NCBI RefSeq assembly: GCF_027158005.1 | Contig: NZ_JAPVLQ010000004.1 | Span: 282,723-346,722 of the forward strand | Length of the DNA: 64,000 nucleotides | Source of the DNA: Rhodococcus sp. H36-A4 | Lineage (GTDB): Bacteria; Actinomycetota; Actinomycetes; Mycobacteriales; Mycobacteriaceae | Reading direction: 5' to 3' | Shown: positions 45,829-55,429 of the stretch, in pieces | Position numbering within the stretch: the stretch's first letter is position 1 | How the letters are laid out: each line of letters starts with the position of its first letter | Translations under genes and position numbers: made by a program | Notes under the pieces: model-generated | Seen by the model: only the letters and a program-made list of their open reading frames with translations | The model's database searches: none | What the model was told of the DNA's origin: nothing

Positions 45829-47182
45829 CGTCGCGCTCGACCAATTCGGCAGCACGTGCGAAAGCGAGACGGCTCGCGTCGATTTGTTCGACAGCACGGG
45901 CGAGCAACACCGACCTCGCCTCGTGCGCCGCGTCCCAGGCGTTGCGCATTGCCCGTGTCAATAGATCGTCGACGTCTTCCCGGTCGAGCCTCACGACGTC
46001 TATACCGCTCCCGAACATCGAGCCCAAGCCGCCGAACTTGTCGTCGTAATAGCTGGACGTCGACAGCGCGACCACCGGAATTCCCTGTGACAGCGCGAAT
46101 ACCGCGACGTGATAGGCACCGGTGACTACAATCCTGCATCTGCCGACCTCACGCGCGACGGCGCGGGCCGGGGCGAAACGCCCGAGTGGGCGTGCCACCG
46201 CAGGGAACCCGGTAAGGAGGGGAAGAGTCGAGCGGCGGTCTTCCGAGTCGTGCTCGGAGACGATGAGGGGCACCAACATAGCGCCTGTTTCGGCGGCCAC
46301 ACCACGAACAATGCGCCCCACTGTGTCCTGCACCGAGGCGCCGACCGGTGCGTAGTCTGCAACTCGCAAGCACACGCCGATGTCTGTCCCGAGTTCCTGT
46401 CTCCGCGTGGAATAAGCAAGTTCGACGGCGTCGTCACCTGTCACCACGATGTGCTCGGACCGTACACCGAGCGAACGTAGAAGATCCGGACCCCGTCGGT
46501 CCTCGCGGACCGCGATGAAGTCGACTTTGGGTAGCACTGCCGCCGCACGTTCGATCAGGTCGGGGTCGTGTATCGGGCCTATCCCCTGTCCCAACATCAC
46601 CGCAGGGATCCGATGCATGACTGCGTATTCGAGGAGATCCAGGGTGCGCATGGTCTGAAACTTGTCCACGTCGGCCAGATACCCGCCGCCGATCGCGATC
46701 ACCAAAGAAGCGTCGGCCACCGCATTCGGTAACCGACCACCATCGCGGCTCAATGCAACTCTGGCCGGATTTTTCGTATTCGACGACTCGCTCGCACTGG
46801 GCTTCACTGCACGCACTGGAGCGGCTGCGGTCCGCACCAATCTCTCGATACGCGTCATCGCGGCGACAGATACACGCAAGACGGGCCCAGCCACAGTCGG
46901 TCCGAAAAATCCTGGAACTCGTCCCAGTCGATTCCATTTCGACCATTCGCCACCCGGCAGATAATTGACGGGTTCGGCATCGGGCTCGAACGCTCTGAGT
47001 AGAGAAGGCCTGCTCGTGAGAACGCCGATCCGTGCAGAAGGCCACCGCTGCGCGATCCTACGAATTGTGATGTCGAGAATTGCTAGGTCGCCCTTGTTGC
47101 TGAGCCAATACTCACCGTTCTCCAGGAGAATGCGCAGCTCGCGCTGATCCGCTGACATCGAAGGAGCCTCGCTACTCGCCAT
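45770..47182 (-). CDS. polysaccharide pyruvyl transferase family protein
   Basis: A 470-residue GT-B-like enzyme (PF04230) that places a pyruvate ketal on exopolysaccharide sugars. RILLENGEYWLSNKGDLAILDITIRRI is the N-terminal glycine-rich region. VIAIGGGYLADV, AVMLGQGIGPIHDPD, DFIAVREDRRGPDLLRSLG, VGVCLR-type IGVCLRVADYA and VTGAYHVAVFALSQGIPVVAL (His-containing) are family landmarks. The ATG at 47182 has AAGGAG upstream; the longer frame beyond it is Arg/Cys-rich. It is divergent from the aminotransferase gene with 178 bp between. Confidence 0.88.
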   Translation of the reverse strand: MASSEAPSMSADQRELRILLENGEYWLSNKGDLAILDITIRRIAQRWPSARIGVLTSRPSLLRAFEPDAEPVNYLPGGEWSKWNRLGRVPGFFGPTVAGPVLRVSVAAMTRIERLVRTAAAPVRAVKPSASESSNTKNPARVALSRDGGRLPNAVADASLVIAIGGGYLADVDKFQTMRTLDLLEYAVMHRIPAVMLGQGIGPIHDPDLIERAAAVLPKVDFIAVREDRRGPDLLRSLGVRSEHIVVTGDDAVELAYSTRRQELGTDIGVCLRVADYAPVGASVQDTVGRIVRGVAAETGAMLVPLIVSEHDSEDRRSTLPLLTGFPAVARPLGRFAPARAVAREVGRCRIVVTGAYHVAVFALSQGIPVVALSTSSYYDDKFGGLGSMFGSGIDVVRLDREDVDDLLTRAMRNAWDAAHEARSVLLARAVEQIDASRLAFARAAELVERDATAPRETNHRRIEPPTFPK

Positions 47183-47360
47183 GGCAACAACTCCTTGGAC
47201 TTCCGACGACTCGACTCGAAGATACCGCAGGTCTCGCCCAACCGCCGCGGTTCGAACGCAGGAAGCATGTTCCGCACTGGCACATCTCCGGTTCACCACA
47301 GGGATCGGTATCGCTGGTGCCAGAATAGGAACGAACGCCCCTCGAGCTGGGAGCTCGTCC

Positions 47361-48710
47361 ATGACCTATACCCCCGCCGGCACACCTCGATCGTTCGATC
47401 GCTCCGACACGATGCAGTCGCGTCTACACCACTTGGTTCCCGGCGGCGCCCACACCTATTCCCGTGGTGCCGATCAGTATCCCGAGCACATGGCTCCGAT
47501 TCTGGTGGGCGGGTCAGGTGCTCGGGTGTGGGACGTCGACGGTAATAGTTTCGTCGAATACGGCATGGGTCTGAGATCGGTGACCCTGGGCCACGGGTAC
47601 AGACCTGTCGTCGATGCGGTGTCCGCCGCTATCGCCAACGGCACCAATTTCAGCCGGCCGACCGAACTGGAACTGCAGGCAGCGGAGGACTTCCTCGAAC
47701 TCGTTCCAGGGGCCGACATGGTCAAGTTCGCCAAGAACGGATCGGACACGACGACCGCTGCAGTGCGACTCGCCCGCGCTGTGACGGGCCGAACCGTGGT
47801 CGCGGTCTGCGATCAGCCGTTCTTCTCTGTCGACGATTGGTTCATCGGCACCACTCCCATGAACGCTGGGATTCCCACCGAGCAGGTGAGCTCGACCGTC
47901 CGATTCCAATTCAACGATCTCGAGTCCCTCTCTCGTGTGTTGGCCCTGCATCGAGTTGCGTGTGTCGTGCTCGAGGCTGCAACGGCCACAGCCGAACCAG
48001 CTCCCGGATTCCTCGAGGGCGTTCGCCGCCTGTGCGACAGTCACGGTGCGCTGTTGATCTTCGATGAAATGATCACCGGATTCCGGTGGTCGGAGCACGG
48101 CGCGCAGTCCGTGTACGGGGTCCGGCCCGACCTTTCGTGCTGGGGAAAAGCAATGGGAAACGGATTTCCCGTAGCGGCGCTGGCGGGGCGGCGGGAGTTC
48201 ATGGAACTCGGCGGCCTCAGAACAGACGAGGATCGCGTGTTCTTACTGTCCACTACCCATGGCCCCGAAACCGGTGCGCTGGCAGCATTCCGTGCTGTCG
48301 TCCGCGCGTACGCCGACGAGGATCCGATCGGACGGATGGAGCGCGCCGGCCGAAGGCTCGCCGACGGTGTCACTGCCGCAGCCGAGGAATTGGGATTGGG
48401 CAAGTACTTCCAAGTGTCGGGTAGGCCGTCGTGCCTGCTGTTCGTGACCCGTGGCCCCGACCTCGAGCGCTCCCAGGAATACCGAACCCTATTTCTGCAA
48501 GAGATTCTGTCCCACGGGGTGCTGGCCCAGTCTTTCGTGACGTCGGCGGCCCACACGGACGCCGACATAGACCTCACCATCGAAGCGACGCGGTCGGCAC
48601 TGAAGGTGTATCGCAGGGCAATCGACTCGGGCAGCGTATCGGGCTATCTCAGAGGACGACCGGTAGCACCGGCGTTGAGAACAAGCGCCTACCCCAGGCG
48701 AATCGACTGA
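47361..48710 (+). CDS. class III aminotransferase (glutamate-1-semialdehyde aminomutase type)
   Basis: A 449-residue PLP enzyme. It starts close to LHHLVPGGAHTYSRGADQYPEHM. VKFAKNGSDTTTAAVRLARA, LIFDEMITGFRWSEHGAQ (PLP Asp) and LSCWGKAMGNGFPVAALAG (Schiff-base Lys) identify it. This branch of the family, with the PGGAHTYSRG start, recurs in surface-polysaccharide clusters and is distinct from HemL of haem synthesis, so the role is probably making an amino sugar or amino-acid decoration. GGGAG precedes the ATG. The C-terminal 35 residues extend past the usual end. Confidence 0.87.
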   Translation: MTYTPAGTPRSFDRSDTMQSRLHHLVPGGAHTYSRGADQYPEHMAPILVGGSGARVWDVDGNSFVEYGMGLRSVTLGHGYRPVVDAVSAAIANGTNFSRPTELELQAAEDFLELVPGADMVKFAKNGSDTTTAAVRLARAVTGRTVVAVCDQPFFSVDDWFIGTTPMNAGIPTEQVSSTVRFQFNDLESLSRVLALHRVACVVLEAATATAEPAPGFLEGVRRLCDSHGALLIFDEMITGFRWSEHGAQSVYGVRPDLSCWGKAMGNGFPVAALAGRREFMELGGLRTDEDRVFLLSTTHGPETGALAAFRAVVRAYADEDPIGRMERAGRRLADGVTAAAEELGLGKYFQVSGRPSCLLFVTRGPDLERSQEYRTLFLQEILSHGVLAQSFVTSAAHTDADIDLTIEATRSALKVYRRAIDSGSVSGYLRGRPVAPALRTSAYPRRID

Positions 48711-48886
48711 CCGCGGTAGAGGATTGCGCGTTCACCACGACAATCCCGTGATCGGAGATGTTCTGGCAGAGCGTCGCGAGACAATCGGATACGCACCGAC
48801 TCGAAGTCCGGTGTCATCGTGACCATCCTGGTTCGGCGACGTGTGTCATACTTATTCAACTAACATACTAGTGGAATGTGGGGCTC

Positions 48887-49282
48887 ATGATCGTCTACCG
48901 GATCGACCGGCGTTCCGGTATCCCCACGTATGTGCAACTGGTCCTACAGACCAAACAAGCACTTCGCCGCGGCGAGTTGGCCGTCGGAGATCAACTCCCC
49001 ACCGCGAAGGACGTAGTCGGCGCACTCACGATCAATCCCAATACCGTTCTGAAGGCTTACCGGGAGCTCGAACGCGAGGGGTTGGTCGAGCCGCACCCCG
49101 GGGTCGGGACCTTCGTCGTTGCCACTCTCGCAAAACCTGGCATGGCCGAGAAGACCGCTCTGCAACGAGAGCTGAACCGATGGTTGGACCGTGGCATCTC
49201 GGCCGGCTTGGACAGAGCCGACTTCGAAGCTCTGGTTGCCTCTGCGCTCGACTCCCGCTACCAAAATGAAGGAGAGCAGTAA
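48887..49282 (+). CDS. GntR-family (YtrA-type) transcriptional regulator
   Basis: A 131-residue regulator. The winged-helix domain is about residues 8-75 (GIPTYVQLVLQTKQALRRGELAVGDQLPTAKDVVGALTINPNTVLKAYRELEREGLVEPHPGVGTFV) and is followed by the short C-terminal helix pair of the YtrA subfamily. YtrA-type proteins usually repress a following ABC transporter operon, and here the next gene is an ABC ATPase joined by a TAATG overlap. An AT-rich stretch (about 48848-48870) before the start is the probable promoter and operator. Confidence 0.9.
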   Translation: MIVYRIDRRSGIPTYVQLVLQTKQALRRGELAVGDQLPTAKDVVGALTINPNTVLKAYRELEREGLVEPHPGVGTFVVATLAKPGMAEKTALQRELNRWLDRGISAGLDRADFEALVASALDSRYQNEGEQ

Positions 49283-50139
49283 TGACCGACACGGTTCTGT
49301 CCATGGCGGGCGTCGACAAATCGTTTCGCCGCACCACTGTCCTGAACGACTGCACGTTCTCGGTCGAACGTGGCACCGTCACAGCACTTGTGGGGCCGAA
49401 CGGAGCCGGTAAGTCGACGATCATGTCGCTCACAGTCGGGCTGCTCGCCCCTGACCGAGGAGACGTCACCGTGCTGGGTCAGCGCGTCGGGCAACGCGGG
49501 ATCACTCCCGGATTGTCCTACCTCGCTCAACACAAGCCACTGTATCCGCGGTTCACGGTCAAAGAAATTCTCCGCTTCGGACGACGTACCAATCCTTCCT
49601 GGGACCAGGACTACGCGACCGAACTTGTCGAGGCAGCCGAAGTCCCGATGTCGGCGCGCGTGAAATCGCTATCACCCGGACATCGCACGCGCGTCGCACT
49701 TGCGCTCGCTCTCGGACGTCGACCAGAAGTGCTTCTGCTCGACGAACCCCTCGCCGACCTGGACCCCGTTGCCCGACGCGACGTCGCGCGGACCTTGATG
49801 CGTGACGCCGCAGAGCACGGCACCACCATCATCCTGTCCTCACATGTTCTGTCCGAACTCGTCGACGTCGCAGACCAATTATTACTGCTGCGCGACAACA
49901 GAATTCGACTTACCGGCGCAATCGACGATGTCACCGACGACCATTACGTGCTGGTCGGGTCAGGCGATCCTGCAGCCGCCGCTAATGTCGGCTCAGTAAT
50001 TGCCGAGGTCCAAGGTTCCGGCGGCACTGCGTTCGTAGTGCGCGGACCTCGGCCCTCGGCGGCACCTGGGTGGCAGGTCGACGACGCCTCGCTCGACGAC
50101 GTCGTGCTCGCCCACCTCACAGTCAGGAGTGCGTCGTGA
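49282..50139 (+). CDS. ABC transporter ATP-binding protein
   Basis: A 285-residue ATPase. Walker A is ALVGPNGAGKSTI, the Q loop SYLAQHKPLY, Walker B VLLLDEPLADLDPVAR, and the H-loop region IILSSHVL. The ABC signature reads VKSLSPGHRTRVALALAL instead of the textbook LSGGQ, as in some exporter ATPases with a degenerate signature. It lies in a YtrA-regulated operon with one intact and one interrupted permease, so it probably drives export of an antibiotic, peptide or lipid-active compound. Confidence 0.92.
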   Translation: MTDTVLSMAGVDKSFRRTTVLNDCTFSVERGTVTALVGPNGAGKSTIMSLTVGLLAPDRGDVTVLGQRVGQRGITPGLSYLAQHKPLYPRFTVKEILRFGRRTNPSWDQDYATELVEAAEVPMSARVKSLSPGHRTRVALALALGRRPEVLLLDEPLADLDPVARRDVARTLMRDAAEHGTTIILSSHVLSELVDVADQLLLLRDNRIRLTGAIDDVTDDHYVLVGSGDPAAAANVGSVIAEVQGSGGTAFVVRGPRPSAAPGWQVDDASLDDVVLAHLTVRSAS

Positions 50140-51188
50140 TCTGGGTGACATGGAGGCAGTTCCGCGGGACTATCCTGCTGGGAGTCTTGACGCCGCTGTT
50201 GCTGGCGGCTGCCATCGCGGCAGTAACTTTCCTCGCGGACCGCATCGGGTCGAATTATGTGTTGTTCCGGTGCTTCGGTCTGTCGACCACGACGTGCCTG
50301 ACGGAGTCCTCACTCACTCTTGCAAGTGTGGCGACCATTGCTCTGCCCGTTGTCCTCGGTGTGTTCGTGGGCGTGACGGTTTTCTCTCGCGACATCGAAC
50401 GCCGAACTCACGTACTGGGTTTGACCCAGGCAGTCGGGCGAATGCGGTGGTATTGGACGCGCGTGCTTGTCGTATTCACGCCGATCGTCTTGGCGATGGT
50501 GGTTCTGGGTTACGTAGTGCTGTGGTCCCGGTTCGGGACAAGTCCATTCGGGTCCAGCTTCGTCGACGCGTTCTATTCACGCCTGGAATTTCCCACCTTC
50601 GGTACCATAGGCGTCGTTCCCGCCGGTTACACCGCACTCGGGTTGGCCATCGGTAGCACGGCAGCACTGTTGCTACGCAACACGATCGGCGCGATGGTGG
50701 TCACCATGGTTGCGACCGTCGCTGTCATCGTTGCTTTTCCGAGTCTGGTTCGAGAGCACTACGCGACGCCCGAGGTGGACCGCCTCGCCCTCGAGATGAG
50801 CGAATCCGGTCGAAGCGTCGCGTACGAGGTGGCCCCATCCGATGTGCAGCGTGCGAGCTGGATGGTCGACTCCTATTACGCCGACGTCGCAGGGAGGCGC
50901 ATCGATCTGCCGTACGACGCGTGTTCGAGCGAGGACGACATCTGGCCTGATCCGCGCGAGGACGAGACCACCGCGGACTACAACGACCGAGTGGACGCGT
51001 TCTTGACCGCCCGTTCAGAGGCGCGCGTCGCATGTCTGACCGAGCTGGGCGCCGACCACTACGAGCACTTGCTGTTCGAGGACCGGATGTTGTGGCGGTT
51101 CCAGTTCACCGAAGCTGCTCTGTGCCTGCTTCTTTCGTTTGCTCTCGCCGGAGGTTCGACCCTCGCGGTTCGACGGTTGCGACCGTGA
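50136..51188 (+). CDS. ABC transporter permease
   Basis: A 350-residue membrane protein with about six helices. It starts VIWVTWRQFRGTILLGVLTPLLLAAAI, has SLTLASVATIALPVVLGVFVGVTVFSRDIERRTHVLGLTQAVGRMRWYWTRVLVV in the middle, and a large extracellular loop between the fifth and sixth helices (SESGRSVAYEVAPSDVQRA ... CLTELGAD). This resembles ABC-2-type permeases of YtrA operons. GTGA overlaps the ATPase stop codon. Confidence 0.87.
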   Translation: MIWVTWRQFRGTILLGVLTPLLLAAAIAAVTFLADRIGSNYVLFRCFGLSTTTCLTESSLTLASVATIALPVVLGVFVGVTVFSRDIERRTHVLGLTQAVGRMRWYWTRVLVVFTPIVLAMVVLGYVVLWSRFGTSPFGSSFVDAFYSRLEFPTFGTIGVVPAGYTALGLAIGSTAALLLRNTIGAMVVTMVATVAVIVAFPSLVREHYATPEVDRLALEMSESGRSVAYEVAPSDVQRASWMVDSYYADVAGRRIDLPYDACSSEDDIWPDPREDETTADYNDRVDAFLTARSEARVACLTELGADHYEHLLFEDRMLWRFQFTEAALCLLLSFALAGGSTLAVRRLRP

Positions 51189-52246
51189 TCTGGTCGGCGT
51201 GGCGTCTCAACCGGGTGCCTCTGCTGCTCTCGCTGACATTCATCGCAATCTTGATCGTGGCAGTGTTGACGGCGGGGGTCTACATTCCGGATTATCCGAA
51301 GTGGACCTGGTCGTTCGGGGGCATCTGTTCGCGTTGGAACGACGTCGGGCCGTGCAGGCCAGAAACAGCATTGACGTTGTCGACGCTGTTCGCGCTGCTG
51401 CTGCCGTTACTGTTCGGCATGTTCGTCGGCGTCCCCACGTTCGCCCGTGAAGTGGATTCCCAAATGCACGTATTGTCGCTGACGCAATCGACAAGCAGAA
51501 TTCAGTAGTACTTCGCACGCATTGTTGTGGTCTTCTTGCCGATCTCGGGTGCAATGTTGTGTCTCGGGTTGGCATTGCACTGGGCCGCGGGTCCATCACG
51601 AGATTCAATGAGCACGAGTGGCACGCCGTCCGTCAAGTTCTCGTTGTTCGATTTTCCGCACTTCGAAACAGCCGGTGTCGTTCTCGGCGCGTACACACTC
51701 GTCGTATTGCTCATCGGTAGCACTCTGGCACTCGTGTTCCGCAGCGGGATCATGGCCATGCTCGCCACGCTGTTCGTATTCCTTTTCGTCCCTGTCGCTT
51801 TCACGTGGATCGCACGTGAGCACTACGGAACACCCACGGTCCGAAGCGAGGCGATAGACGGTCTGTACCGCGAATCCGAATACCCTCCGAACCCGTACTA
51901 CACCACGGACGGAACCTGGGTAATCGACGCCGGCTATGTCGACGCGAGTGGTGCAACTGTAAGGCCCGAAACCACACGCTGTCAGCCGCAATACCAGGAT
52001 GGATCCGGAGAAAAGCGTGCCGATGAGTCGGACGAGCAGCGCGCGGAGCGGGCGCGACTCGACAGAAAGAACCGTGCCGATCGATTCGATGCGTGTCTCA
52101 CGGACCAAGGCGTCGAGGGCTTCGACATTCGCTACTACACCGAGGACGACTTCTGGCGGTTCCAAGCCATTGAAACTGGGCTGATGCTTACCTTCAGCGT
52201 CGCCATAGGTGCTATCGGACTGTTACAGGTCCGCCGTCTCAGCTGA
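51185..52246 (+). pseudogene. second ABC permease interrupted by an in-frame amber codon
   Basis: A paralogue of the preceding permease, in a single frame from GTG 51185 (GTGA overlap) to TGA 52246, about 353 residues. TAG at 51506-51508 interrupts it in STSRIQ-stop-YFARIVVVF. The paralogue has GRMRWYWTRVLVVF there, so the stop replaces a conserved Trp (TGG to TAG). The rest, including the long extracellular loop (YYTTDGTWVIDAGYVDASG) and the last helix, is intact. Without readthrough the transporter would lack half of its membrane part. Recent mutation or sequence error are both possible. Confidence 0.85.
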
Positions 52247-52340
52247 ACTCGAGGCGACCGGTCCTACTGAGAACATCGGTCGTCGTTACACCGGAGACGG
52301 CTATCCGCGTAGATATGACGGTCGCCAGTATGGTCGAGGA

Positions 52341-53627
52341 ATGACTGTGCGTGCGGGTGTTGTGGTTACGGGAACCGAAGTTCTGGCCGGACGGGTCACC
52401 GACAGGAACGGCCCTTGGGTGGCCCAGCGACTACTGGAGATGGGAGTGGACGTTGCCCACATCACGATCTGCGGTGACCGCCCCGAGGACCTGACGGCGC
52501 AACTGAAATTTCTCGCGGATCAGCGCGTCGACTTGATCGTCACCACCGGAGGCTTGGGCCCGACCGCTGACGATCTCACCGTGGAAACCGTTGCTGCTCT
52601 GTACGGCCGCGAATTGCACCTCGACGACGAACTCGAACAACGCATCCACGCAATCGTGCAACGATGGCGGAGCCGGTTGAGTTCTGCAACCGACCCAGAG
52701 CCGTTGCTGGCAGGTATTCGCAAGCAGGCAATGGTTCCGCACGGTGCGTATTCCATTCCACCGACCGGAACCGCTCCCGGTGTCGCAATACCTGCCGGAG
52801 ACTCCGGGGCACTGCCCGCTGTCATGATATTGCCCGGCCCGCCTCGCGAACTGCAGGCGATGTGGCCAGAGGCACTCGATACCGCGCCGGTCGCCGAGGT
52901 CCTGGCCCGAAGCACTCGAATCCGTCAGGACACCATACGTGCGTACGGGCTGTCCGAAGCCGACCTCGCTGCAACGCTACGGACGGCGGAGCACCAGATC
53001 ACGGGATTCGGTGATCTCGAAATCACCACCTGTCTGCAGCTCGGCGAGCTCGAGATGGTGACCCGCTATGCAGAGCCTGCCGCAACCGCATTCGCGGATC
53101 TTGCTGCTCTCATCGACAAACATCATGGCTCGCAGGTCTTTTCGATCGACGGATCCACCATTGACGACATCGTCGCGAACCGGTTGGCCGGCCATCGAAT
53201 TGCCACCGCAGAATCGTGCACCGGTGGCATGATCGCCGCACGCCTCACCGATCGCGCGGGATCGTCGGCCTACGTCATCGGCGCGGTCGTGTCCTACGCG
53301 AACGAGGCGAAGACCGGCCTCCTCGACGTCCCTGCCGAGATGATCGAAGAACACGGTGCTGTCAGTGAAAAAGTGGCGGCCCAGATGGCGGAAGGCGCAC
53401 GAAGCAGACTCGGCGTCGACATCGCGGTATCCACCAGTGGCGTCGCAGGACCGGGGGGTGGCACCGACCTCAAACCGGTCGGCACTGTCTGCTTCGCAAT
53501 CGCCTCTGCCGACCGACCAACCATGACGCGCACACTCCGGCTCCCCGGCGACCGCGCAAGCGTGCGTGCGCTTTCCACCACCGCGGCGATGCACATGCTC
53601 GCCGACGCGTTGGCGCCTGTGAATTGA
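52341..53627 (+). CDS. cinA: CinA family protein (competence/damage-inducible, NMN amidohydrolase domain)
   Basis: A 428-residue two-domain protein. The N-terminal MoCF/COG1058 domain ([53 protein letters not shown]) acts as an ADP-ribose pyrophosphatase in relatives. The C-terminal CinA domain (about 275-425, [55 protein letters not shown]) is a nicotinamide mononucleotide deamidase. The ATG at 52341 is chosen because the family begins there, with CGAGGA upstream. It probably belongs to the conserved backbone that ends here before the accessory island. Confidence 0.92.
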   Translation: MTVRAGVVVTGTEVLAGRVTDRNGPWVAQRLLEMGVDVAHITICGDRPEDLTAQLKFLADQRVDLIVTTGGLGPTADDLTVETVAALYGRELHLDDELEQRIHAIVQRWRSRLSSATDPEPLLAGIRKQAMVPHGAYSIPPTGTAPGVAIPAGDSGALPAVMILPGPPRELQAMWPEALDTAPVAEVLARSTRIRQDTIRAYGLSEADLAATLRTAEHQITGFGDLEITTCLQLGELEMVTRYAEPAATAFADLAALIDKHHGSQVFSIDGSTIDDIVANRLAGHRIATAESCTGGMIAARLTDRAGSSAYVIGAVVSYANEAKTGLLDVPAEMIEEHGAVSEKVAAQMAEGARSRLGVDIAVSTSGVAGPGGGTDLKPVGTVCFAIASADRPTMTRTLRLPGDRASVRALSTTAAMHMLADALAPVN

Positions 53628-53709
53628 CCGCCATCGTTCGCGCGCGGTGGTCGAGAGCCAAGGGGACGTGGGTTACACCGTGCGCGAATCACTTTGATGC
53701 TCAACGCAT

Positions 53710-54204
53710 TCAGTGACTCGGTAACCGTTCGGTCGAGCCGGCGACCAAAGCAACAGTGACATGGTCGATACCGTCCCTGACGATCCGGCCGTAGCCGTCG
53801 TCGGAAAGCACTCCCAGCCGGCGCTTCGCTTCGTCCAAGTGCCGCGTGGCAGCGGCGAACGAGCTGAGCCGGCGATAGTTGTCGGCCAAATTGAGGTGCA
53901 GCGAGGGATAGAACCCGGCGACGTTCAACGACGCATGGTGTGCTTTGACTCGGTCGTCGGTCAACGTGTCCGCAGCGTCCAACGCACGGATATCCCAAGT
54001 CAGCGCCTCCGCCGCATCGTCACACACGTCGGCCAAATAGTGGCCGATCGTGCATCGATGCAATGGATCTCCGCCGGCACCGACGCGCTCCCACAGCGCG
54101 AGCAGCCTTTCGCGCCACTCGGCCACTCCCGCGGTCTGCTTCGCTACGGCGATAGCCGCCATCGTTTCGTCTGGTCCAGTGCCATTTTCGGTGGAGTCTG
54201 CCAT
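53710..54204 (-). CDS. conserved actinobacterial hypothetical protein (TPR-like helical)
   Basis: A 164-residue, all-helical protein. MAAIAVAKQTAGVAEWRERLLALWERVG, then GDPLHRCTIGHYLADVCDDAAEALTWDIRALDAAD and HLNLADNYRRLSSFAAATRHLDEAKRRLGVL resemble paired helices of TPR proteins. From memory this is a conserved protein of unknown function in actinobacteria. It is encoded against cinA, with no operon partner. Confidence 0.72.
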   Translation of the reverse strand: MADSTENGTGPDETMAAIAVAKQTAGVAEWRERLLALWERVGAGGDPLHRCTIGHYLADVCDDAAEALTWDIRALDAADTLTDDRVKAHHASLNVAGFYPSLHLNLADNYRRLSSFAAATRHLDEAKRRLGVLSDDGYGRIVRDGIDHVTVALVAGSTERLPSH

Positions 54205-55429
54205 TCGGACAACCTAGCCAGCACGACCGACAGAATCTCCGAACGCGTGGATCAGCAACACCTCGGTAAACATCGATGCGCATGACTCCCGAACCGTTGG
54301 AATCGCTCGCCCTACTTCTCAACAGGACGATAGGAAAACCCTTGGCAAGCGCGCCGGGTTTGGCCGCGATTGGCCGAACCGCGGGCCGAACGCCACGCAG
54401 ATAGGCAATGGTTCTGAGTTTATTTCGCATGTGCTGCAACCATTTTGACGGACCGATGCATTCTTCAGCCCGCCGCACGACTCGAACGGCAACAGCGGAC
54501 AGAACCGGCTGCCTACGCCGATGCCTTACCGTAAACCACCAGCGAACCTTGATTGACCTAGTTGACCGCAGTACCGAACTCACCGCACGCGCGGTCACAC
54601 GGTTGGCGATAGTCGACTCACGTTCGCTCGCGGATCTGACATCGAACACTGCCGCGCAATTCGGCGTCACCGCAGAGATTTTCAGTACCAGGAACTATCA
54701 GCTGACACAGCTACGGGCATAGGCGTTTCGTAGTGCAGGGTTTTCCGGGATCCGGTGCTGGGCCCGGCACGACCTCGCGCACACCTACGCCTGCATGGCC
54801 TTGTTCGGTACCTCCGGCGCCCACTCATCAACGAGTGAGGGTCCAAGGAACTACGAAGTGACCGAGACCGACACTCTCTCCGAACGACCGGACCTTATCG
54901 ACGCACTAAAACGCGACACCGGCATCACCGTTCTTCCCGTTCCACTGTCTCTCTGAGGCGGCTAGGACTGACGAGCATGCAGCGAGCTGTTCACATGCCG
55001 TCCCATTGTTCAAACGGTATACATCGGTCGGCTGGGGTCATTCGAACAGCGGACGGCCTCGGCCGGCGCGGATGCTGCGTAAACGACAGTTATCGCACCG
55101 TCAAGCTGTGTTGACGATCTTGCAAAATTTTCTCCTCAACGCGGCGTCGCCGATACTTAGATTAAGTCAACCTGTCATGAAGGCTCTTGCGGCGAATAGT
55201 CTTGCGCGAAATCGTGTGCCAGTGGTGGCTTATGTCGGGGTTGGGACGGCGGCCTTGAGCCATTGCTGCTGTGTCAACGAATTGCAGCAGCGCTGCTGTG
55301 CCTTCAGGGGTCTGTGACTACTGTGTCGGTTGCAACTGCATCTCATTGACGTTGCTGATCAGCCAAGAGATCCAGGTCGAAGGATGTCTTAGTGCTGGCG
55401 ACCCGCGCACGTACACACCGGAGGCAGCA
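54205..55429. other. 1.2-kb stretch without a confident gene; recombinase-like relic
   Basis: This is the left edge of the accessory island. Open frames at 54408-54722 (plus, ending VDSRSLADLTSNTAAQFGVT) and 54320-54670 (minus) have no clear family. At 54765-54790 the plus strand reads RHDLAHTYACMAL, close to the tyrosine-recombinase box HDLRHTYAS, in a short frame ending at 54956; this may be the stump of an integrase. The last 300 bp are AT-richer, with TTGACG at about 55110 as a possible -35 element for the nuclease-helicase operon. Confidence 0.4.

Noticed and set aside
44706..46049. 447-codon plus-strand frame overlapping the GNAT and pyruvyl transferase genes
   Set aside because: Shadow frame; the GNAT gene in another frame has a ribosome site and all family motifs.
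51506..51508. Amber codon read as pyrrolysine or other recoding
   Set aside because: No pyrrolysine genes are seen, actinobacteria of this group are not known to use it, and the paralogue has Trp at this place.
54408..54722. 104-codon frame as a real gene
   Set aside because: No ribosome site or recognisable domain and uneven composition; treated as part of a decayed stretch.
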